This document shows, piece by piece, positions 52,141 to 61,356 of a stretch of 64,000 nucleotides of DNA. The first letter of the stretch is position 1. The number at the start of each line of letters is the position of its first letter. Source of the DNA: Flagellimonas onchidii. GTDB taxonomy: Bacteria; Bacteroidota; Bacteroidia; Flavobacteriales; Flavobacteriaceae. The notes under the pieces were generated by a model, which saw only the letters and a program-made list of their open reading frames with translations, was not told where the DNA came from and did no database searches. A program made the translations under genes and the position numbers. The stretch covers positions 62,001 through 126,000 of the forward strand of contig NZ_SRXX01000006.1 of the NCBI RefSeq assembly GCF_004804315.1, written 5' to 3'.

Positions 52141-52815
52141 ATGAAAACTGTTTCCTTCTTAGTACTCTCATCACTTTGGCTATTTATCAGTTGTAAAACG
52201 GAGCCCAAAAAGGTTGAAAAAGCATTCGACGAACCTACCATAGCTGAAAAAATTGCTTATGCCCATGGTTTCGAAAACTGGAAATCGGTCAAAGAATTCA
52301 CCTTTACATTTAACGTAGACCGGGATACTACTCACCTTGAACGTACTTGGATATGGAAACCCAAAACTAACGATGTTGTCTCCATTTCGAAAAATGACAC
52401 ATTGGTTTATAATCGGAAATCGATGGACAGCATTGCCACCAAAGCGAATGCAGGTTTTATTAATGATCGTTATTGGGTTTTGGCCCCGTTTAACTTAATA
52501 TGGGACTCCAATAACTATACTTTTGAGCATTCAGAGAATGAAAAAGCTCCCATCAGTCAAAAACCGATACAAAAATTAACCATTGTTTATGGTAGTGAGG
52601 GTGGATACACCCCTGGTGACGCCTATGATTTTTATTTTGGTGATGATCATATCATCCGTGAATGGGTTTTTAGAAAGGCAAATCAACCTGAACCATCTAT
52701 GACCACAACTTGGGAGGATTATGTAGAAATTGAAGGGCTTCTACTTGCCCAAGACCATAGAATGGCAGAAGGTTCTTTTAGTTTGAATTTCACTGATTTA
52801 GAGGTCAAGCAGTGA
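52141..52815 (+). CDS. Conserved lipoprotein of unknown function
   Basis: 224 aa from ATG 52141; the TTG at 52126 is rejected because it is part of the promoter. A lipoprotein signal runs to Cys19 (L-F-I-S-C). The body is a beta-rich domain with D-x-W-x-W-K-P pattern W-I-W-K-P-K near 71-76 and Y-D-F-Y-F-G-D-D near 162-169. I do not recognise a family with certainty; it is reminiscent of LolA/outer-membrane lipoprotein carrier-like folds, but that is a guess. It is divergent from the sigma factor and convergent with the MFS gene. Confidence 0.72.
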   Translation: MKTVSFLVLSSLWLFISCKTEPKKVEKAFDEPTIAEKIAYAHGFENWKSVKEFTFTFNVDRDTTHLERTWIWKPKTNDVVSISKNDTLVYNRKSMDSIATKANAGFINDRYWVLAPFNLIWDSNNYTFEHSENEKAPISQKPIQKLTIVYGSEGGYTPGDAYDFYFGDDHIIREWVFRKANQPEPSMTTTWEDYVEIEGLLLAQDHRMAEGSFSLNFTDLEVKQ

Positions 52816-52819
52816 TTTT

Positions 52820-53968
52820 TTAAGATTTGCTTTTTCTCAATAAGGCTGTTACCCCCAGTACCAAAAGCACGCATCCTGTTAGAGCAAAAAAACTATGTTT
52901 TAAAGAAGATTCCTCAGCAATAAACCCTAAAATAACGGGACCCATCAAAAACCCCAAATACCCAGTCCCCGCAATAAAGGAAACCCCTTTGGCGGATTCA
53001 ACTCCCTTTACATTTCCACCGATACGAAAAAGCTCAGGAATAATCACCGAGAACCCGAGACCGTTAAGTGCAAATCCTAAAATGGCAAGTAACGTGTATT
53101 CAGATAATACTAAAACATAACCTACCGTAGCAATAATTGCTCCTAACACGACAATATTTACCGATCCTATTTTTGCACTTATGCCATCTCCTAAAAATCG
53201 GCCCAAGGTCATAGCAATTGAAAAGGCCAAAAAACCAGAGCCTATAAAAGCTTCTGGGGCCAATGTAACCTCTTTAAGGTAGAGACCGCTCCAATCAATA
53301 ATGGCACCTTCACTTCCCATGGTCACAAATGCAATAATTCCCAATAAAAAAAGGGGCTTAAGCAACTTTAGACTGAACTGTTCTTGATCTACCTGTGCCG
53401 CGGTTATATTAATATAGTTTTTATAAAAAAACATGTTTATTGCCAAAACCAAAAGAACCGTTACGGCCATGTGCAAGGCCGGATTTCCTATGAACGGTAT
53501 TAAAAAACTCCCTAGCCCAACAATTACACCACCCAGACTGAAAAACCCATGTGCCGCCGACATAAAATTTTCTTTGTCCTTCTTTTCAATTTCAGTGACC
53601 AAAGTGTTCATAGCAATATCTGTGAGTCCATTTGATGCACCAAAAACGAACAACGCCAGCATTAAAAGATAATAGTTAGGGGCCAACAATGGGAATAGTG
53701 CAGTAATACTGCAAAGTAAAACGCCATACCATGTTGTTCTGCCTACACCGAATTTGTTAATTATCTTGGAGGCAACGGGAAATATGGTAAATACACCCAA
53801 TGAAAGGCAAAAAATGGCAATTCCCAGATCAGCCTTATCAATCTCCAGTCTTTCCTTGACCGATGGAATATAAATGGCCCAAGTCCCAAACCAAATGTTT
53901 AGGCTTGTGAAAACGAACGCGGGAGCAAAGTAACGCGGATTGGAAAAAATTAGTTGTAATGATTTCAT
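52820..53968 (-). CDS. Major facilitator superfamily transporter
   Basis: 382 aa from ATG 53968 (M-K-S-L-Q-L-I-F); a GTG at 53989 lies upstream of the predicted transcription start from a near-consensus -7 box at 53991-53998. About twelve membrane segments are visible, with G-R-T-T-W-Y near 75-80 after helix 2 and a second G-R-F-L-G-D near 255-260 after helix 8, corresponding to the repeated MFS motif A. The protein looks like the FucP/YbjJ branch. The substrate is unknown. It is divergent from an AraC regulator. Confidence 0.87.
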   Translation of the reverse strand: MKSLQLIFSNPRYFAPAFVFTSLNIWFGTWAIYIPSVKERLEIDKADLGIAIFCLSLGVFTIFPVASKIINKFGVGRTTWYGVLLCSITALFPLLAPNYYLLMLALFVFGASNGLTDIAMNTLVTEIEKKDKENFMSAAHGFFSLGGVIVGLGSFLIPFIGNPALHMAVTVLLVLAINMFFYKNYINITAAQVDQEQFSLKLLKPLFLLGIIAFVTMGSEGAIIDWSGLYLKEVTLAPEAFIGSGFLAFSIAMTLGRFLGDGISAKIGSVNIVVLGAIIATVGYVLVLSEYTLLAILGFALNGLGFSVIIPELFRIGGNVKGVESAKGVSFIAGTGYLGFLMGPVILGFIAEESSLKHSFFALTGCVLLVLGVTALLRKSKS

Positions 53969-54098
53969 TGGTGACTTATACTGTTGCACGCAAAATAACT
54001 AAGGATTTGCCAATGCCCCATATAATAGATTATTCCATAAATAAGTCATTTTATTCATTTATTGTTGTTTAGATGTCATAATTAGATAATTTTACCAT

Positions 54099-54965
54099 AT
54101 GAAACCTATTCTTGAAGCTATAAATCTGCAAAACGGTGCTTCTTTAAAAGTGGAAAGCTATAATAACTCCAGCTATTGCCAATCTGCTGGATGGCATATT
54201 CACCCCGAATTTGAATTGGTTTTTGTTAAAAATGGGGGTGGTTGTTTGCAAGTGGGTTCCAAAAAAATGAATTACACCAAAGGCACCTTGGTTTTTCTAG
54301 GTGGAAACATTCCCCATGCCGATTTTGGAAATAAAGACCATGGAGACAACTTAGAGGTAGTCATTCAATTTAGAAAGGAGTTTTTAGCGGATAAACTAAA
54401 AGTTTTTCCAGAATTATTGGGGATAAAACGTTTGATACAAGACTCACGACAAGTACTCATCTTTGATTCAAAGACCAAAGATGCGCTGTGGGATAACTTC
54501 AGACAATTTAGCACATTGGATAATCAAGGAAAGTTGATCAACCTATTGACTATTTTGGACTATCTAAGTAAATATGGCACGTATGAATGCCTATTTGATT
54601 CTTACGAGATCAACAGGTATAAAAAGGCTGATATTGATCACTTAGAGGAAATTTTTGAATATGTAAACAATAACTATTCAAAGCAAATTTCAGTAGAACA
54701 TATTGCTTCTCAATTGGGTTACACCGCCAATTCTTTTTGCCGCTTTTTCAAAAAAATGACCCATCGAAGGTTTATTGATTTTGTAAATGAATATCGTATT
54801 GAAAAGGCCATGGAAGCTTTCAATGAGAGCAATAATGTGATTGCCGAGGTAATGTACAATTCAGGATTTAACGACCCCTCTTACTTCACCAAGCAGTTCA
54901 AAAAATACCATGGGGTAACGCCCAGTGCGTATTTAAAATCAAAATATACCCAATCACTTGTTTAG
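54099..54965 (+). CDS. AraC-family transcriptional regulator with cupin sensor domain
   Basis: 288 aa. An N-terminal cupin (about 20-110, W-H-I-H-P-E-F-E near 33-40) precedes the AraC DNA-binding domain at about 190-285: I-A-S-Q-L-G-Y-T-A-N-S-F-C-R-F-F-K near 205-221 and the second helix-turn-helix with F-N-D-P-S-Y-F-T-K-Q-F-K-K-Y-H-G near 252-267. Divergence from the MFS gene suggests that it controls that transporter. Its end overlaps the convergent kynU by 12 bp. Confidence 0.9.
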   Translation: MKPILEAINLQNGASLKVESYNNSSYCQSAGWHIHPEFELVFVKNGGGCLQVGSKKMNYTKGTLVFLGGNIPHADFGNKDHGDNLEVVIQFRKEFLADKLKVFPELLGIKRLIQDSRQVLIFDSKTKDALWDNFRQFSTLDNQGKLINLLTILDYLSKYGTYECLFDSYEINRYKKADIDHLEEIFEYVNNNYSKQISVEHIASQLGYTANSFCRFFKKMTHRRFIDFVNEYRIEKAMEAFNESNNVIAEVMYNSGFNDPSYFTKQFKKYHGVTPSAYLKSKYTQSLV

Positions 54966-56222
54966 GATTCCACTTTTCAAGATTTGCCCAAACCTATACA
55001 TATCAGTAAACGAGCAATAAAAGGGAGCTGGGGCCAATCTAATCACATTCGGTTCGCGCCAATCCGTGATTACTCCATTTTTCATTAAATGATCGAACAA
55101 AGCCCTGCCTTCTCCATGCAGAAATACCGAAAGCTGGCAACCTCGTTCATTTGGTGTTATAATTTCAAAAGAACTGGCAACTGCCTTATCGATTTCGTGA
55201 AGTACAAACTCCAAATAGGATACTATTCTTTGCTGTTTTTGGATTAAAGCTTCCATCCCCACCTCATCAAATAATTCCAACGAAGCTAAGTATGGTGCCA
55301 ATGAAAGTATGGGAGGATTGCTCAACTGCCATGCATCTGCTGTGTCTATTGGGTCAAACTCTGGCTCCATCAAAAAACGGGTTTCTTTTTTGGTTCCCCA
55401 CCAACCCTCAAACCGAGGGAGGTTTTTTTTACCTAGATGTTGTTCGTGAACAAAAATCCCAGATGCATTTCCTGGCCCACTGTTCATATATTTATAACTG
55501 CACCAAGCGGCAAAGTCCACATCCCAATCATGTAATTTCAAAGCTACATTTCCTGCTGCATGGGCTAAATCCCAACCAACCAAAGCTCCAGCCGCTTTTC
55601 CAGCTTTTGTAATGGTTCCCATATCAAATACCTGCCCGTTGTAATAGTTGACACCGCCAATCAGCACCAAGGCTAGTTCATCACCAGTCTCTTCAATTTT
55701 TTGTAAGATATCCTCCTTTCTCCAAAAATGTTCGCCTTTTCTTTTTTTGACCTCCACTATGGCATCCTTAGGGTCAAAGCCATGAAACCTTACCTGACTT
55801 TGTAGCATATACTGATCTGAGGGAAAGGCTTTTTCCTCGCAAAGAATCTTAAATCTTTTCTGGGTAGGTCTATAAAATGAAACCATCAACAAATGAAGGT
55901 TCACGGTGAGGGTATTCATCACAGAAATTTCTCCCGGTTTTGCACCAACAACTTTTGCCAAACCATTGGCCAGACGCTCGTGATAATCCCACCAAGGTTT
56001 CTCTGCATAAAAATGCCCTTCAACAGCTAGCTCCCGCCAGTCTTTCATGACCTCATCCACGTATTTTTGAGTCCGTTTAGGTTGTAGTCCCAAAGAGTTT
56101 CCTGTAAAATAAATCACCTCTTTACCGGCCACTTGGGGATAATGAAATTCATTTCTGTATTTGGATAGGGAATCTTTGGCATCCAACTGCTGTGCAAACT
56201 CCAAAGTGTTTTGAAATGTCAT
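54954..56222 (-). CDS. kynU: Kynureninase
   Basis: 422 aa PLP enzyme that splits kynurenine or 3-hydroxykynurenine into (3-hydroxy)anthranilate and alanine. F-T-G-N-S-L-G-L-Q-P near 39-48, E-K-A-F-P-S-D near 130-136, D-L-A-H-A-A-G-N near 219-226 and W-C-S-Y-K-Y-M-N-S-G-P-G near 242-253 with the PLP Lys match the family. It pairs functionally with kmo, although not in the same operon. It overlaps the AraC gene by 12 bp at the 3' ends. Confidence 0.94.
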   Translation of the reverse strand: MTFQNTLEFAQQLDAKDSLSKYRNEFHYPQVAGKEVIYFTGNSLGLQPKRTQKYVDEVMKDWRELAVEGHFYAEKPWWDYHERLANGLAKVVGAKPGEISVMNTLTVNLHLLMVSFYRPTQKRFKILCEEKAFPSDQYMLQSQVRFHGFDPKDAIVEVKKRKGEHFWRKEDILQKIEETGDELALVLIGGVNYYNGQVFDMGTITKAGKAAGALVGWDLAHAAGNVALKLHDWDVDFAAWCSYKYMNSGPGNASGIFVHEQHLGKKNLPRFEGWWGTKKETRFLMEPEFDPIDTADAWQLSNPPILSLAPYLASLELFDEVGMEALIQKQQRIVSYLEFVLHEIDKAVASSFEIITPNERGCQLSVFLHGEGRALFDHLMKNGVITDWREPNVIRLAPAPFYCSFTDMYRFGQILKSGILNK

Positions 56223-56273
56223 AACTAAAACGGTTTCAAATGAGTATTGGTAAAACTACTTCTTCTGGTCAAA

Positions 56274-56738
56274 TTATTCTAGTCTCATCTCAATAATGTG
56301 CTTTTTAAAGCCCACCTTTTCATATGCTTTTATAGCCGGGAAATTTTCATCGTATACGGTAAGGCGCATTTCCTTAAGCCCTTTTTTGGCTGACCAATCT
56401 TTAAGAGCTTTTATAATTTCGGAATTCAGTCCCTTTCCTCGAAATTCAGGAAGGGTAAACATAAAACCAAGATAGGAGTAGTATTCATGGTCCAGATAAT
56501 GCCTTGCGCGTCTTGATTGCGCATAGCCTGATGCTACAATGTTTCCATCATGTTCTACCACCACTACACAAGAATTCTCATCTGGAATCATTTGTCCAAT
56601 GTCATAATAGCTTACTGGGTCTTCTCTTATAGTGCAATCAAAAGGTCTTTCTGCCTTTATAAGCTCTTGTTCAAAACCAAGGAGCACGGGCAAATCAGCA
56701 AGAGTAGCTTCTCTTAAAATAAAATCGGTCAATGCCAT
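56274..56738 (-). CDS. GNAT-family N-acetyltransferase
   Basis: 154 aa. The acetyl-CoA-binding segment is F-T-L-P-E-F-R-G-K-G-L-N-S-E near 93-106 (R/Q-x-x-G-x-G/A form), with M-R-L-T-V-Y-D-E-N near 122-130 and A-Y-E-K-V-G-F-K near 137-144. The substrate is unknown. It is divergent from the O-methyltransferase. Confidence 0.85.
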   Translation of the reverse strand: MALTDFILREATLADLPVLLGFEQELIKAERPFDCTIREDPVSYYDIGQMIPDENSCVVVVEHDGNIVASGYAQSRRARHYLDHEYYSYLGFMFTLPEFRGKGLNSEIIKALKDWSAKKGLKEMRLTVYDENFPAIKAYEKVGFKKHIIEMRLE

Positions 56739-56803
56739 ATCAAATCATTAAACAAATAGAAATCCAATGTAGTTCTTTTCCATATTTTTACGAAAATTTA
56801 CGC

Positions 56804-57445
56804 ATGCATTTCCTATCTCCTCTGTTGGAAAATTATATTTCGGACAACTCAGAAGCCGAACCTCCTTTGTTGACAGAGCTTACAAGAGAAACTCATTTAA
56901 AGGTTATTCAGCCAAGAATGATCACAGGTCATTTTCAAGGTAGGGTATTGAGTTTGCTATCAAAGTTAATCGCTCCCAAAAATATTCTTGAAATAGGCAC
57001 CTACACTGGATATTCCGCTATCTGTTTGGCAGAAGGATTGCAAAAGGGCGGGGAACTTCATACCATTGAAATCAACGAAGAACTTCATCAAATGCAGCGT
57101 AAATATTTTGATAAAAGCGGTTTTGGGAAACAGATTATTCAGCATACAGGGGATGCTTTGGATATAATTCCATCACTTGATATATGCTTTGACCTTGTGT
57201 TTATTGATGCACAAAAAGTAAACTATGACGCCTATTTTGAAGCAGTAATTCAAAAAACAAAATCCGGTAGTACAATTCTTTCGGATAATGTATTGTGGTC
57301 GGGAAAAGTGGTTGAACCTGTTGCCAAATCGGATAAGGCCACAGCTGCTCTTTTGGAATACAACGCCAAGTTAAAAAATGATGAAAGAGTTGAAACGGTC
57401 CTTCTTCCTATAAGGGATGGACTTACTTTGTCAAGGGTGCTATAA
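56804..57445 (+). CDS. SAM-dependent O-methyltransferase
   Basis: 213 aa from ATG 56804 (M-H-F-L-S-P-L-L); an upstream in-frame ATG at 56732 would add 24 unlikely residues. It belongs to the catechol/caffeoyl-CoA type of O-methyltransferases: L-E-I-G-T-Y-T-G-Y-S-A near 63-73 (SAM), E-I-N-E near 90-93, F-I-D-A-Q-K near 134-139 and S-D-N-V-L-W near 160-165 for metal and substrate. A near-consensus -7 box is at 56783-56790. It overlaps the convergent PAP2 gene by 23 bp. Confidence 0.88.
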   Translation: MHFLSPLLENYISDNSEAEPPLLTELTRETHLKVIQPRMITGHFQGRVLSLLSKLIAPKNILEIGTYTGYSAICLAEGLQKGGELHTIEINEELHQMQRKYFDKSGFGKQIIQHTGDALDIIPSLDICFDLVFIDAQKVNYDAYFEAVIQKTKSGSTILSDNVLWSGKVVEPVAKSDKATAALLEYNAKLKNDERVETVLLPIRDGLTLSRVL

Positions 57446-57983
57446 ATCGCAGGTAAATCTTGTAAAAAAGTAATGCAGAAAGGCTTCCGACTAGAGCTCC
57501 TACTAAAACATCTAACGGAAAGTGGACTCCCACATATATTCTACTATAGGAAAACAGCAAAGGCCAGAGAAAGAAAATCCAAGCCCATTTTACCCTTTCA
57601 CGAAGTAGTAAGTATGTCAGCATGGCTATGGCAAACGAACTTGCCGCATGTCCTGAGAAGAAACTGTAATCCGAAGGGGTCTTCAATATCCGAATAAAAG
57701 AATTCAAGGTCTCATCATTACAGGGACGAGGTCTCTTCACCCAAATTTTGATTAGATGGGTCAAAAATGTAATGAAGAATGCGAACAAAGACAGTAAAAC
57801 AATTTGAAAAAAAGCTTTTTTCCGAGGAAACTTGAGAATAAATAGCAGTAAAAACAGTAGAAAAAGAGGAATCCAACTTTTGATTTCTGTGGCAATTACC
57901 CAGAAAGTATCAAACCTTTCTGTACCAAGGGAATTAAGGTAAACAAAAGTATCTTGATCCCATTGAAGTAATCTTTCGAACAT
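57423..57983 (-). CDS. PAP2-family membrane phosphatase
   Basis: 186 aa with five or six membrane segments. The three phosphatase motifs are present: K-I-W-V-K-R-P-R-P near 87-95, S-F-F-S-G-H-A-A-S near 109-117 and S-R-I-Y-V-G-V-H-F-P-L-D near 148-159. Likely substrates are undecaprenyl pyrophosphate or phosphatidylglycerophosphate. It starts three bases after the tatA stop, same strand, and so is likely in the same unit. Confidence 0.9.
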   Translation of the reverse strand: MFERLLQWDQDTFVYLNSLGTERFDTFWVIATEIKSWIPLFLLFLLLFILKFPRKKAFFQIVLLSLFAFFITFLTHLIKIWVKRPRPCNDETLNSFIRILKTPSDYSFFSGHAASSFAIAMLTYLLLRERVKWAWIFFLWPLLFSYSRIYVGVHFPLDVLVGALVGSLSALLFYKIYLRFIAPLTK

Positions 57984-57985
57984 GG

Positions 57986-58264
57986 TTACTTTGTGCTCCT
58001 TTTAACGGCACCAGTAACTTCATCCACATTCTTTTTTACTTCGTTCAATTCATTGCGGATATCCTTTGTAAAGTCAGTATCAATACCCTGTTTTTCTGCA
58101 CTTTTTTGGATTTCGCGCTTAATATCATCCGTTGCATCACGCAATTGGCGCATACCTTTCCCCAAGCCTTTGGCTATGCCTGGAATTTTATCGGCACCAA
58201 ATACCATTACCACAACAAAGAGGATGAAAAAAATCTCGCCACCACTGATAAATAGAAAATGCAT
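57986..58264 (-). CDS. tatA: Sec-independent translocase subunit TatA
   Basis: 92 aa. Membrane helix at about 9-25, immediately followed by F-G-A-D-K-I-P near 22-28 (the FG hinge) and an amphipathic helix (about 29-50, G-L-G-K-G-M-R). A charged tail follows. TatA forms the pore for folded proteins such as the GH109 enzyme with its RRNFLKK signal. No TatB or TatC neighbour is present. A -7 box only four bases upstream makes the mRNA leader extremely short or absent. Confidence 0.92.
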   Translation of the reverse strand: MHFLFISGGEIFFILFVVVMVFGADKIPGIAKGLGKGMRQLRDATDDIKREIQKSAEKQGIDTDFTKDIRNELNEVKKNVDEVTGAVKRSTK

Positions 58265-58268
58265 AAAG

Positions 58269-58276
58269 CAAATATA
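58269..58276 (-). promoter_or_regulatory. tatA: -7 promoter box directly before tatA
   Basis: Minus-strand TATATTTG, exact match, ending four bases before ATG 58264. The predicted start of transcription is at or next to the start codon. Confidence 0.45.
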
Positions 58277-58296
58277 ATGAGAAGTTGGTTGGAAAA

Positions 58297-58330
58297 TAAA
58301 AAAAGCCCCGTGAAATCACGGGGCTTTTTT
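58297..58330 (-). terminator. Terminator of the M1 peptidase gene
   Basis: AGCCCCGTG (58303-58311) pairs with CACGGGGCT (58317-58325), loop AAATC-type, with A- and T-runs on both sides. It lies 16 bases after the stop at 58346. Confidence 0.9.
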
Positions 58331-58345
58331 AGTAATTAGCATGAT

Positions 58346-60655
58346 TTATTTTCCCTTGATATTTTCTTTGAACTTATCAAAATCAGACTTTTCTTCTTTA
58401 ATTGGCCAAGAATTGTTGGTGGTATCAATATCGGCAGTTTCCAATTTTGGGTCAACCACAATACCGACCAATTCTTTCTGAGATGCCAGTACCCTTCTTA
58501 CCTCAGCATCGTTCTTTCTCCAAATTTCAGCAGGGTAGGTAATGTTTTCCTTGCTCCCGTCAGCGTAGGTATATTCCACAATCAAAGGCATTGGAATACC
58601 TCCCGGCTTATCGAAAGTGATTTCGTAGAAGTATTTTGGTTCTTTTATCTGTCCTCTTTCCGCCTCGGTAAGCTTATCCATCATAAATTCTTTGAGGTTT
58701 TGGGATGTTGCACTAGGAAATTTTCCTTTTAAATCAGGGTAGTAATCCTCACTGTCCTCTTCAGCCAAATATACCAATGGGGGCAAATCAGATTCCGTTA
58801 AGTTTCTATCGGCCATATATTTTTCCATTTGCTTGGTGGGCTTGCTGGAAACATAGTACTTTTTAACTCCTTTAACACCTATGTCCACATAGTCTGTAGT
58901 ATAGAACCATCCTCTCCAGTACCAATCCAGATCCACAGCGGAGGCATCTTCCATAGTACGGAAGAAATCCTCAGGTGTAGGGTGTTTAAACTTCCAACGT
59001 TGTGCATAGGTTTTAAAGGCATGGTCAAACAATTCCTCTCCCATCACCGTTTCTCTAAGAATGTTCAAAGCTGTAGCTGGTTTGCCATAAGCATTTGGAC
59101 CCAATTGGTAGACATTCTCTGGGTTGGACATGATTGGAGAAATATAGCTCTGGTCTCCGGCCATATAAGGAACTATTTTCGCCGCTTCACCTCTGCGGGA
59201 TGGGTACTTTGTATTAGGTGCTATGACTTCTGGGTAGTTTTTACCAAATTCCTGTTCTGCCAGATATTGCATAAAAGTATCCAAACCTTCATCCATCCAA
59301 CCCCATTGGCGTTCATCGGAATTAACAATCATTGGGAAGAAGTTGTGACCTACTTCGTGAATAATAACACTAATCATTCCGTATTTTGTTCTATCGGAAT
59401 AAGTTCCATCTTCATTTGGTCGTCCATAATTCCAGCAAATCATAGGATATTCCATTCCTTGATTTTTGGCATGAACAGAGATGGCCTTGTGATAAGGATA
59501 ATCAAAGGTGTGCTTGGAATACGTCTTTAAGGTTTGTACAACCGCTTTTGTGGATTGCTCTTCCCAAAGTGGGTTTCCTTCTTTCGGATACATGGAAACA
59601 GCCATCACATCCTTGCCTCCTATCTTAACAGCCTGCATATCCCATATAAACTTTCTTGAAGTAGCAAAACCATAATCGCGAACATTGGTCGCCTTGAATT
59701 TCCATGTTTTCGTTTTATCTGAAAAGCCTTTTTCAGCTGCTTCAGCCTCTTCTTGAGTTACAATAAGAACAGGTTTGTCGTAAGATTTTTTGGCCTGCTT
59801 GTAACGCTTCATCATTTCCTTTGAGAAAACATCGTCCCTGTTTTGAAGCACCCCGGTAGCATCCAGAATGTGGTCTGCAGGCACAGTAATGCTTACGTCG
59901 TAGTTACCAAATGGAAGCGCGAACTCACCGCTCCCCCAAAATTGATGGTTTTGCCATCCTTCAACATCACTGTAGACTGCCATTCTTGGAAAGAATTGGG
60001 CAATTACGTAAGCTCTGTTACCATCTTTTGCAAAATATTCATAGCCAGAACGTGCCCTATTCACGGTATGATCAGGGATGTTGTACCACCACTTGATTGA
60101 AAATGAAATCTGTTCACCGCTTTTTAGTGGTTTTGGAATATTCAACCTCATCATGGTCTGATTGATGGTAAAGGATAGTGGTTTGCCATTAGCATCTTTT
60201 ACATATTCAATATTAAAACCACCGTCGAAAGGTTCCTGAATGTAGGTGCTTGCAAAGTTACTGGCAGTGTAAGCGAAATTCACACCATTACCATCACGTA
60301 AGGGGGACTTGGAATCTTTTGCGCGAACGTTCTGATCTAATTGAACCCACAAAAACTCCAAATCATCTGGTGAATTGTTGTAATAGGTGATGGTCTCTAC
60401 ACCATTAATCTTGGCATTTTTGTCATCCAAGACAATATTCATTTTATAATCAGCTCTTTGTTGATAATAATCAGGACCAGGTGCCCCAGAAGCTGAACGA
60501 TATGTATTGGGAGTTGAGAACTCCTCGTACAATTGTTTGAATTTACTTTGATTATAGTGGCCGGGCTCCCTTTTTTCCTCGCTTTCTTCCTGTGCTATGG
60601 CCAAAGCACCAACAAGGAACAGCATGGAAGCTAAACAATACTTGATTTTGAACAT
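58346..60655 (-). CDS. Secreted M1-family metallopeptidase
   Basis: 769 aa. Signal peptide 1-21 ending AIAQ. The gluzincin zinc motif is H-E-V-G-H near 435-439, with the third ligand in W-M-D-E-G-L-D near 457-463; a G-M-E-Y-P motif near 397-401 stands in for GAMEN. The N-terminal beta domain (about 60-250) precedes the catalytic domain, and a C-terminal region of about 230 residues is less clear. M1 enzymes trim N-terminal residues from peptides. It lies upstream of the terminator and downstream of the DUF6702-like gene. Confidence 0.9.
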   Translation of the reverse strand: MFKIKYCLASMLFLVGALAIAQEESEEKREPGHYNQSKFKQLYEEFSTPNTYRSASGAPGPDYYQQRADYKMNIVLDDKNAKINGVETITYYNNSPDDLEFLWVQLDQNVRAKDSKSPLRDGNGVNFAYTASNFASTYIQEPFDGGFNIEYVKDANGKPLSFTINQTMMRLNIPKPLKSGEQISFSIKWWYNIPDHTVNRARSGYEYFAKDGNRAYVIAQFFPRMAVYSDVEGWQNHQFWGSGEFALPFGNYDVSITVPADHILDATGVLQNRDDVFSKEMMKRYKQAKKSYDKPVLIVTQEEAEAAEKGFSDKTKTWKFKATNVRDYGFATSRKFIWDMQAVKIGGKDVMAVSMYPKEGNPLWEEQSTKAVVQTLKTYSKHTFDYPYHKAISVHAKNQGMEYPMICWNYGRPNEDGTYSDRTKYGMISVIIHEVGHNFFPMIVNSDERQWGWMDEGLDTFMQYLAEQEFGKNYPEVIAPNTKYPSRRGEAAKIVPYMAGDQSYISPIMSNPENVYQLGPNAYGKPATALNILRETVMGEELFDHAFKTYAQRWKFKHPTPEDFFRTMEDASAVDLDWYWRGWFYTTDYVDIGVKGVKKYYVSSKPTKQMEKYMADRNLTESDLPPLVYLAEEDSEDYYPDLKGKFPSATSQNLKEFMMDKLTEAERGQIKEPKYFYEITFDKPGGIPMPLIVEYTYADGSKENITYPAEIWRKNDAEVRRVLASQKELVGIVVDPKLETADIDTTNNSWPIKEEKSDFDKFKENIKGK

Positions 60656-60715
60656 TTTATTTCAATTTTTGAACGGTGAAAAATACTTTTTTTTTAACCA
60701 ATCGTTAAAGAAAGG

Positions 60716-61234
60716 TTAGAAGTTTAACATTCCTTTATTATTCTCACGAATCAACACAAAACTCTTTTTGTTTCCTTTCCATTTAACATGGACGATGTTC
60801 TGCTGTTCTTCGAATAAATCGGTAAGAATTTCATTTTGGATGGATATAGTCTTTAAATCTTCAAGATTTACTTTGGGTATTTCCAAATAGCAAATAACCA
60901 CATCATTATCATATTGCTTGCCCAAGAAAGTATAATTAGCGTTTTCGCCATCCAATTCAATAGCAAACTTTGTCCTGAAATATTTTTTGATGTACTCATC
61001 AGCTATTTTAGATTCTTTCTCAGTGGCAAGTTCAGGGTCTATGCCATAACGCTCCTCCAAAACTTGTTCTAGGTCATCAATAAAAATGCGGGTAGTTATT
61101 TGTAATGCTTCATCTTTTTCTGAATAAACTACATTGGTGACACTGACATAAAATTTGTGTACTGTAGAAAATGAGAACATCATCATCACAAAAAGTAACA
61201 ATGCCATTCCTTTTCCAATTTTCAAACCCATCAT
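60716..61234 (-). CDS. DUF6702-family exported protein
   Basis: 172 aa from ATG 61234; a TTG at 61258 is open but weaker. One N-terminal hydrophobic segment (about 9-22) ending F-S-F-S-T-V-H-K-F, then a single beta-rich domain with H-K-F-Y-V-S-V-T-N near 24-32 and I-T-T-R-I-F-I-D-D-L near 44-53. This family commonly precedes an M1 peptidase gene in flavobacteria. Function is unknown. Confidence 0.78.
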   Translation of the reverse strand: MMGLKIGKGMALLLFVMMMFSFSTVHKFYVSVTNVVYSEKDEALQITTRIFIDDLEQVLEERYGIDPELATEKESKIADEYIKKYFRTKFAIELDGENANYTFLGKQYDNDVVICYLEIPKVNLEDLKTISIQNEILTDLFEEQQNIVHVKWKGNKKSFVLIRENNKGMLNF

Positions 61235-61356
61235 ATGGTAATTGACCTTATTTTTCAATTCTTGTTACATTTTAATCGTTAAAATTGATATCTAGACTGC
61301 GCTCGATATGACATCATCCAACAATCCAAAATTAGCAAACGGCATGCCAAATCATA

